NCBI GenBank assembly: GCA_958295665.1
Contig: OY282558.1
Coordinates: 355,129,448-355,193,447 of the forward strand
Direction: 5' to 3'
Length of the DNA stretch: 64,000 nucleotides
Source of the DNA: Tipula vernalis
Taxonomy: Eukaryota > Arthropoda > Insecta > Diptera > Tipulidae
A model generated the notes under the pieces. That model was given only the letters and a program-made list of their open reading frames with translations, ran no database searches and was not told where the DNA came from. The position numbers and the translations under genes were made by a program. Below are positions 58,250 through 64,000 of the stretch, in pieces. Within the stretch, counting starts at the first letter, position 1. The number at the start of each line of letters is the position of its first letter.

Positions 58250-58384
58250 ATTTTACAGCAATGTTTAATATTTGAGCGGCAGGACAGGCTAGGGTTCGGT
58301 TAGGTTAGGTTGGAGTGGCTGCTTATGCACACTTAGACCGGTGACGGTCCATTGTGATACCACAGGATGTATCCCCTTTTACCC

Positions 58385-58786
58385 CTATTGGAACCATTTC
58401 GAGCTACTTATGTAGCGTAAGACGTCCCGCACTTTAATGTTTTTGAGATCCGAGAGGCAGTTCATCCTGAACTTACCTAAGTGTTTGTGCCTTCTGAGAG
58501 CCAAAGCTGGACACGAGCAAAGAAAGTGGACCAACGTCTCTTCCTCCTCTTCGTCCAAGCAGCTTCTGCAGAAGTCATTAGCCTCCAGACCCAGCCTTCT
58601 TGCATGTTCTCCAAAAAGGCAGTGTCCCGTGAGAATTCCTACGACCGTCCTTAATTCACGTCTGCGTAAGGATATTAATGCCCTAGTGCGCCTCAAGTCC
58701 AGCTTTGGCCAAACTTGTCTTGCAACTCTACAGGTGAGGGTGTTAGACCACCTTTCCCCTCGCTGAGGATAGCGCCTGCATCCCAA
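58385..58786 (-). CDS. LOA-like ORF2 C-terminal zinc-knuckle region
   Basis: An open frame of 133 residues ends at a stop at 58385. It contains TLTCRVARQVWPKLD, ELRTVVGILTGHCLFGEHAR and the knuckle FCRSCLDEEEEETLVHFLCSC (CxxC, HxxCxC), then LRRHKHLG. In related LINEs this domain follows RNase H and is thought to bind nucleic acid. It is separated from the RNase H frame by a frameshift near 58750-58786, so it is the end of a broken ORF2 and not a separate gene. Confidence 0.85.
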   Translation of the reverse strand: MGCRRYPQRGERWSNTLTCRVARQVWPKLDLRRTRALISLRRRELRTVVGILTGHCLFGEHARRLGLEANDFCRSCLDEEEEETLVHFLCSCPALALRRHKHLGKFRMNCLSDLKNIKVRDVLRYISSSKWFQ

Positions 58787-59390
58787 GTGCTTGTCTCAGT
58801 TCTGTAATAGGCCTCCCCAGACTTGCCCTTTCCAGTTGCAGCTGGAGAGTCGTACCATGCCTAGCAAGTTCATCTGCCCTGCAGTTCCTTATGACGCCCG
58901 AGTGACCTGGGACCCAGACTACCTGGATGTTGAAATGCTCACCCTTCTCATTTAGAGATGAGTGACAACTCAACGCCACCCGTGACGCCAAAGACACCGA
59001 TTCTAACGACCGGATCGCCGCTTGACTGTCCACATAGATTGTGATATCGTCTGAGAATAACACATTATGCTTCAACCACGTAAAGACCTGCTCAAACGCT
59101 ACGACTTCAGCTTGGTACACGCTGCAGTAATCAGGGAGACAAATAGAAATATTTACATTTAATTTGTCACAGAATACTCCAGCTCCTACTTTGCCGTCTA
59201 GCTTGGAGCCATCTGTGAAGAATTGCAAAGCTGTGGTTTCCGATAACGGTCTATTCCTCCAGTATTCCCTTGAAGGGAAGGAGGTCCGAAATCGCTTCTC
59301 GAAGCGTAGAGTAGGTTTAATGTAGTCAAGATTCGCCAGCTCATCCTTCAACGATCTGACAATAGTAGAGTGTCCTATACTAAGACACCT
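58743..59390 (-). CDS. LOA-like ORF2 RNase H domain
   Basis: The frame reads LQFFTDGSKLDGKVGAG (first catalytic Asp), VYQAEVVAFEQV (Glu), ITIYVDSQAAIRSL (second Asp) and VVWVPGHSGVIRNCRADELAR (His and final Asp region). All four acidic positions of a cellular-type RNase H are present. The domain would remove the RNA template after reverse transcription. A stop near 59391 separates it from the upstream linker, but the surrounding sequence continues in the same order. It is likely one ORF2 broken by a few mutations. Confidence 0.88.
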   Translation of the reverse strand, partial: RCLSIGHSTIVRSLKDELANLDYIKPTLRFEKRFRTSFPSREYWRNRPLSETTALQFFTDGSKLDGKVGAGVFCDKLNVNISICLPDYCSVYQAEVVAFEQVFTWLKHNVLFSDDITIYVDSQAAIRSLESVSLASRVALSCHSSLNEKGEHFNIQVVWVPGHSGVIRNCRADELARHGTTLQLQLERASLGRPITELRQALGMQALSSARGKVV

Positions 59391-60230
59391 CTACTGTTTG
59401 CCAAAAATGTCGACCGGAAGAAGGTGCAACATAACCTTTAAGGCACTTATCGGTGTCGACCTCAATGCCCCGCTAACAAGCATGTAGGCCGTTCTTTGCA
59501 CTCTCTCAATCTTACTTTTGTAAGTTACCTTGTCCAGAGCTGGCCACCAAACACCCACCCCGTACATGAGTACAGGTCTCACTACGGCGGTGTAGAGCCA
59601 GTGTACCAGCTCCGGCTTCAGACCCTATCTATGACCAATGGCATTCCTACAGGAGTACAAAGCAATAGTAGCTTTGTTTATTCTCTCCAACATGTTAAGC
59701 TTCCAACTAAGCTTACTGTCCAAGATAATGCCCAGATATCTAGCTCTATCAGTAAAAGCAAGTCTCGTGCCATTTAAGGTAAGAGGGACAACTACCGGGA
59801 TTTTGTATTTCTTAGTAAAGAGTACCAGCCCTGTCTTGGACGGGTTAATATCAAGTCCACATTTGCCAGCCCATTTCGTAACGATGGTAAGCGCATTCTG
59901 CATTACGTCTACAATCGTGCCCAGGAATTTCCCGGTAACAGCTAAAGCTACGTCATCTGCGTACGCGATAACTTCAATACCCTCTCTCTCCAATTCAAGT
60001 AGTAACCCGTTTACCACTATATTCCAGAGAAGAGTACACAGAACTCCCCCCCCCTGCGGAGTTCCCCTAGTTACTCGCCTCTTGAAGATGGAGTCCCCCA
60101 ACTTCGAGCTAACAATCCTGCTTCCCAGCATATAATTGTTTAACCCTATCAGAGGAACGTCCACCTCCAAAAATGACAATTCCTCCTTGATTGCCTCCGC
60201 TTTCACATTATTAAAGGCGCCTTCTATATC
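59391..60230 (-). CDS. LOA-like ORF2 reverse transcriptase, catalytic half
   Basis: The main frame (59625 to about 60230) reads FLDIEGAFNNVKAEAI (palm Asp), RGTPQGGGVLCTLLWNIV and IAYADDVALAV (catalytic YADD, residues 82-85 from a GTG at 60206), then WAGKCGLDINPSKTGLVLF and ARYLGIILDSKLSW. A stop at about 59625 interrupts it. The thumb and linker continue at 59391-59582 (VRPVLMYGVGVWWPALDK, RVQRTAYMLVSGALRSTP). The active-site motif is intact although the ORF is broken. Confidence 0.9.
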
Positions 60231-61018
60231 CAGGAAGGCCCCAAACAGAATTCCTTCGAATTAATTGATTTCTCAATCGTAGACACCAAGGCGTGCAGAG
60301 CAGTGTCCACAGATCTACCCTTTGTGTACGCATGCTGAGACGATGCCCACTTCCTGGCACCTATTTTATCTCTGATGTATACATCCAGCAGCCTTTCCAA
60401 GGTTTTCAAAAGAAAGGATGATAGAGTTATTGGTCTTAGGTCCTTAGGATAGACATGTGAGCTTTTCCCCGCTTTCGGTATGAACACCACATTGACCTCC
60501 GTCCAGTACCTAGGAATATAGCCCAGCTTCAAACACCCTTTGAATATAGCTTCCAGGTAGGGAAGAATAATTACTGAGTTGTTTTGAAGTTCCACTGGTA
60601 TAATTTGATCCGGACCAGCCGATTTAAATGGTTTAAAACCCCTCAGTGCCCATAGGATCCGTTTTCTGGTTACGATATCCTCTGTGGTTACTGACAGTGA
60701 TTCCTGATGATTGCTACGCACCAACAGGTCTTCAAAGCTCCCTGGGAAGTGTGTCTCGAAGAGAAGCTCCAGAGATTCTCCACTAGAAGCTGTCCAAGAT
60801 CTGTCCGGTTTTATCAAAAAACTAGGACTAGATGTACTTTTGGAAAGAATCTTCCTAAGGCGGGAGGTTTCAGATACCTCTTCCATATTATCACAGAAGA
60901 TTCTCCAAGACCTCCTTTGTGCCTTTCTTAATTCTTTCTTATAAATTCCGAGTTTCTCCTTATAGGAGTCCCAATCCTGAGCCTCCCTTGTATTTTTGGC
61001 TCTGGACAGGCTAATTCG
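60224..61018 (-). CDS. LOA-like ORF2 reverse transcriptase, N-terminal half
   Basis: The frame is open from the truncated 5' end (about 61018, REAQDWDSYKEKLG, RKAQRRSWRIFC) to 60224. Blocks include ALRGFKPFKSAGPDQIIP, VFIPKAGKSSH, DLRPITLSSFLLKTLERLLD and SQHAYTKGRSVDTALHALV, the finger region of LINE RT. A one-base frameshift near 60235 separates it from the palm (FLDIEGAF). The endonuclease is absent because the copy is 5'-truncated. Confidence 0.9.
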   Translation of the reverse strand, partial: RISLSRAKNTREAQDWDSYKEKLGIYKKELRKAQRRSWRIFCDNMEEVSETSRLRKILSKSTSSPSFLIKPDRSWTASSGESLELLFETHFPGSFEDLLVRSNHQESLSVTTEDIVTRKRILWALRGFKPFKSAGPDQIIPVELQNNSVIILPYLEAIFKGCLKLGYIPRYWTEVNVVFIPKAGKSSHVYPKDLRPITLSSFLLKTLERLLDVYIRDKIGARKWASSQHAYTKGRSVDTALHALVSTIEKSINSKEFCLGPSWI

Positions 61019-61036
61019 GCATCAATTTTATAGCAA

Positions 61037-61900
61037 AATATTAAAGTTCAATTGTATAAAGTAATTAAAAGTTTATTTACAAATTGAGTTTGCCGTGTTT
61101 CGTTGCATTCACGTAAAATAGAAAAAATCTCAATATGCTGGAGTGTACAAATTTTGGTTTCTTCCAATAACTGTAAGCGCTCAAAATAAGAATTTTTCGA
61201 TTTCGGCACTAATTCCATGGATAAAATTTTCAGAAATTAAACCAATTAATTTTTTTTTTGAAAAACATTAAAAATACTGTATATCTGTGGGTCCTATGAT
61301 TACAGTGTTAAGTTCTATGCTAGTACGCAGTCGCCTAGTAATTAAAACGCTACTGGATAATTTTTTTTTTTGTAAAAGCAACAGCTATCACACAGCTTAC
61401 ATCGTCGAGATAAATAAATAAAATCAGTCCGAGTCAATCTGGAACCGTCATGTTGATTAAAAATTTAATTATTCACACTAGAGCAAATAATAAATAATGA
61501 ATATGCAGTTACTTAGGGAAAAAATTCGACGTAACCGATATACTTTCCAAGTTTAATTTCACGTTAATTGTCCGTCACAACTTAACCGATTTAAGTTTAA
61601 TTATAAACCGTCACGATTTAAATCAGGCTTAAATCTTTAACTATCATAGTGTTTGAAATGTCCTTTGGAAATGAAAAATTAAAAATACACAGTTTTTCGG
61701 TATTTTCTGATACAACCAGAATTTACTTTGGAAATGGCTTTTTCTGTCCTTAACGTATTCCGTAAGAATATCTACGCTGGGAATATTGACACCGGTATCG
61801 GTATCGCAAAAGTTAACTCCAATTTCTGAAAATATAAATTTCTTTACTAGGATTTCAACGGTTAATTGAACATTTCATAACAGTGTAAACATTTTAAAAG
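61037..61900. other. AT-rich spacer, no gene seen
   Basis: No gene or element terminus recognised. GATTTAAATC-type short palindromes occur near 61615-61630. Confidence 0.45.
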
Positions 61901-62465
61901 TAATAGTTTCTTTACAGCTCCGCAACATCGTCAAAAGTCGGATTCCTGAAGAGCCTTCAAGTAATCCGCGAAATAGTTCGAAAAATAGCTAAAAAAAACC
62001 TTGACGGCTGTCTGTATAATCTCCAAAGTACCCATCTTCATTACACTTTAAAGATGCAAAGTGTTCCTGAAGCGGTTCGGGGACAAAGCACCAACAATTT
62101 TTTTCCCCCGATAAGAATCTGTTCACAATTGAATAATACCAAAATCGTCAAAATGACCGTATTTCATCAAAAACACCTCCCTGTTACGGTTTGGTTGGAT
62201 GTATTGCTGTGCGAAAGCTACTGCATGCTCAATGCTCAAATTTATCAATTATCGACATTAGGCAATGGCACTGTATTCTCCAGATTTAAATCCTCTCCAC
62301 TATTTGGTTTGTGTATACTTGGAGAATAAATCCTACGCATTACCACATAAATATTTGGAATCATTTAGAAATGTTTCAAATTGCTGCTGATAATTTTTTT
62401 GTAAACTTTTAAAGTTATTTATTGATGCCCATGAAGGCTATTTTGAAAAATTTTTATTTTTCTAT
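61900..62465 (+). pseudogene. Tc1/mariner transposase remnant, internally deleted
   Basis: An HTH-like stretch (about 61920-62030, IREIVRKIAKKN, then VYNLQSTHLH in a shifted frame) passes into catalytic-domain sequence with a large gap. Visible parts are TVWLDVLLCESY (the usual MVWLGV block), SPDLNPL in another frame near 62280, then YLENKSYALPHKYLESFRNV and FIDAHEGYFEKFLFF near 62310-62460, ending in a stop at about 62465. SPDLNPL is the block that precedes the third catalytic acidic residue. Stops and frameshifts make it inactive. Terminal repeats were not found. Confidence 0.75.
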
Positions 62466-64000
62466 TAAATAAATAATAATATTTGGAATTTATTAAGTCT
62501 CCGTATTTTATTGTCATCCGCTATTAATCATTTTAAAACCTGCCCCTCCCCCCGCCCATTTAGTGCATTAACAATGAATTAACCAATGCGGATAGGTTAA
62601 GTATAGCGCAACAATTGCTGCAATGTAGGAAAGAGTTTTCCCACATAAGATTGATATGGTCATACCAGTCTTCTTGAGAGCTCGGTATATGGAGCATGTT
62701 CAAAACTCTCTAATCACAGTCATCTTTATCCATACCAGTCACTACCAGTCCTTTTTGTTTCAAAGATTACAGTGTCTTGAGCTCCTCCTTTATTTTGCGT
62801 TTATTTACTTTAGGCCGGAAACTTTTAATAAATGATATATGGTATGCCTTAGCATAGTAAAAACTTCATACCTCCCATCAATTTTTGGGGTTGTGGTACT
62901 GATTTCATTCCTGCGCTTCTAAGTCTATTCTTATTTCTCTTATTTGTGGTTTAACCGGAGCAACTGCTTAGTTTAGACCCTGGTTTACGAAATTTTTTGG
63001 ATGGATTTTGTTTGTCTCAATTATAGAGATTATGTACATAATTTGACGGACTTTGTTTAGTGATTGAAGGTAGTGATATCAATTTGATTGAATCGACTCT
63101 ACTTTTCTGTAATTTTAATTAGCTCCATATTGGGGGGTTGTTACACCACAAGCTCAACTGAATATTGGCAGCAACTTTGTGGAACTGTATACAACTGGCT
63201 TTGATAACCGCATGATTTGAAGAATTCTGGATCAGATTAATTTGCTTTTGAAAAGTGATTTATTTCGTTGTTAATAAATTTGGTGAATAAATGGTCATAT
63301 CGACTTTCCTCTTTGTTTGTACAACAGATGTAGGCGTTAGTCCGTTAATAGTTTCCTCTGAGTTCAGCAGTGGTCGAAATGGTTGGAGTTCACCTGAACG
63401 TAATTTTGCATATAAAATGACGTGGAAGGAAAAATGACGACGTGAAAATGGTTAATGGTACTAGCAAGGTATTTAAATCATTTGTGGTGCTATCACAACA
63501 TTTGTTAATAAAGCAAGCGTCTGGATAAAAGCTGAGAGTTTGATGAATTATAATTTATTTTCTTGATAATACCAAGTGCTGTAACTTTAAACAAAGATAT
63601 ATCATAACAAGGTACATACTCTTAAATTAAAATTAGAGTACAGGTGCTTCTGATTTCATAATAAATACTCGTGTATAGAAATTTATTGTCACATTACTAA
63701 AGTATTTCTAAGCCTATTGTACAGTAAGTCAATTTCCCTAACGTAAACTGTAAAAGTTACTCATCCGAAAATGTAAAATTTAATGAAATAGCTCAACTGA
63801 ATGAAACATGTGGGCCTTATAATAAAACATTTTAATATAGTCTTGTACCTATAGTTGTACAGCTGTACAAATACAATTAAATTACTTTTCTTTGCACAAA
63901 AAGAAAATGTCTATCCACCATTCATTTCCTATCAAGCAGCAGAAACACATCAACAGCAAACAGAAAAAAATTCTTTAGGGTTTCTTCTTTAATACAATTT
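62466..64000. other. AT-rich spacer to the window end
   Basis: No coding region, repeat or element terminus recognised on either strand. Confidence 0.5.

Larger units (their letters stand above)
58262..61024 (-). mobile_element. LOA-like LINE, 5'-truncated
   Basis: A minus-strand non-LTR element truncated inside ORF2 at about 61024. Its 3' UTR ends near 58262 and contains a GGTTAGGTTAGGTTGG stretch (58294-58313, plus-strand reading). A possible 12-bp target duplication, ATTTTA(C/T)AGCAA, lies at 58250-58261 and 61025-61036. The domain order is RT, RNase H, then a CCHC-like C-terminal knuckle, which is typical of LOA/I-type elements and not of jockey. Only a few frame breaks occur, so it is fairly young. 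Confidence 0.85.

Noticed and set aside
58291..58313. GGTTAGGTTAGG as a telomere remnant
   Set aside because: Only two or three units are present, they lie in a LINE 3' UTR, and flies are not known to use TTAGG telomeres.
58437..60944. Plus-strand open frames across the LOA-like LINE
   Set aside because: They are antisense to clear RT and RNase H motifs.

Overview
The window looks like gene-poor nuclear DNA of an insect, most likely a higher fly. It is strongly AT-rich, with dinucleotide microsatellites and poly-A-tailed LINEs. The elements present (jockey-, CR1- and LOA-like LINEs, Ty3/gypsy, piggyBac, mariner, PIF/Harbinger) are a typical dipteran mix. No intact host gene, rRNA or tRNA was recognised. 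It could be intergenic DNA, pericentromeric DNA or the inside of a large intron. The species cannot be named from the sequence alone.

Layout. 0-4.4 kb: a small inverted-repeat element, then a degenerate G/T-rich TTGAGTT array. The array is split by a 5'-truncated jockey LINE (12-bp target duplication), which itself carries a second LINE fragment in its 3' UTR. 6.0-9.4 kb: a tandem duplication next to a badly decayed Ty3/gypsy element. 11.3-19.0 kb: a minus-strand CR1/jockey-like LINE, cut by a Ty3/gypsy element (12398-16803, 4-bp duplication CTTC) and by an insert carrying a 126-bp (AT)n tract. 19.0-20.6 kb: a piggyBac remnant. 21.2-23.5 kb: a terminal-inverted-repeat element with a TCGAA-rich core, then a mariner fragment. 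23.5-29.5 kb: mostly unassignable AT-rich DNA with a CA microsatellite. 29.6-34.4 kb: a MITE, a plus-strand jockey-like LINE, a mariner and a minus-strand LINE RT. 34.6-41 kb: a pair of ~270-bp inverted repeats and a long degenerate AAATTC/AACTCAA-rich tract. 41.1-45.6 kb: a Ty3/gypsy element with Mag-like pol and one LTR. 45.95-48.6 kb: a young, internally deleted Ty3/gypsy element with nearly identical LTRs and an intact RNase H-integrase ORF. 50.9-55.4 kb: a PIF/Harbinger transposon (matching TIRs, TTA duplication) with remnants of both expected genes, a Myb/SANT-like protein and a HARBI1-like transposase, plus a ~790-bp palindrome. 58.3-61.0 kb: a LOA-like LINE with RT, RNase H and a C-terminal zinc knuckle. 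61.9-62.5 kb: a Tc1/mariner remnant.

The window therefore records successive insertions, not a cooperating gene set. The genes that would have worked together are those inside each element: gag with pol, ORF1 with ORF2, and Myb-like with transposase. I found no convincing new host system. The most informative points are the Harbinger element with its internal palindrome, the nested insertions whose reading frames show the order of events, two gypsy copies with RT-removing deletions, and three long degenerate low-complexity tracts.
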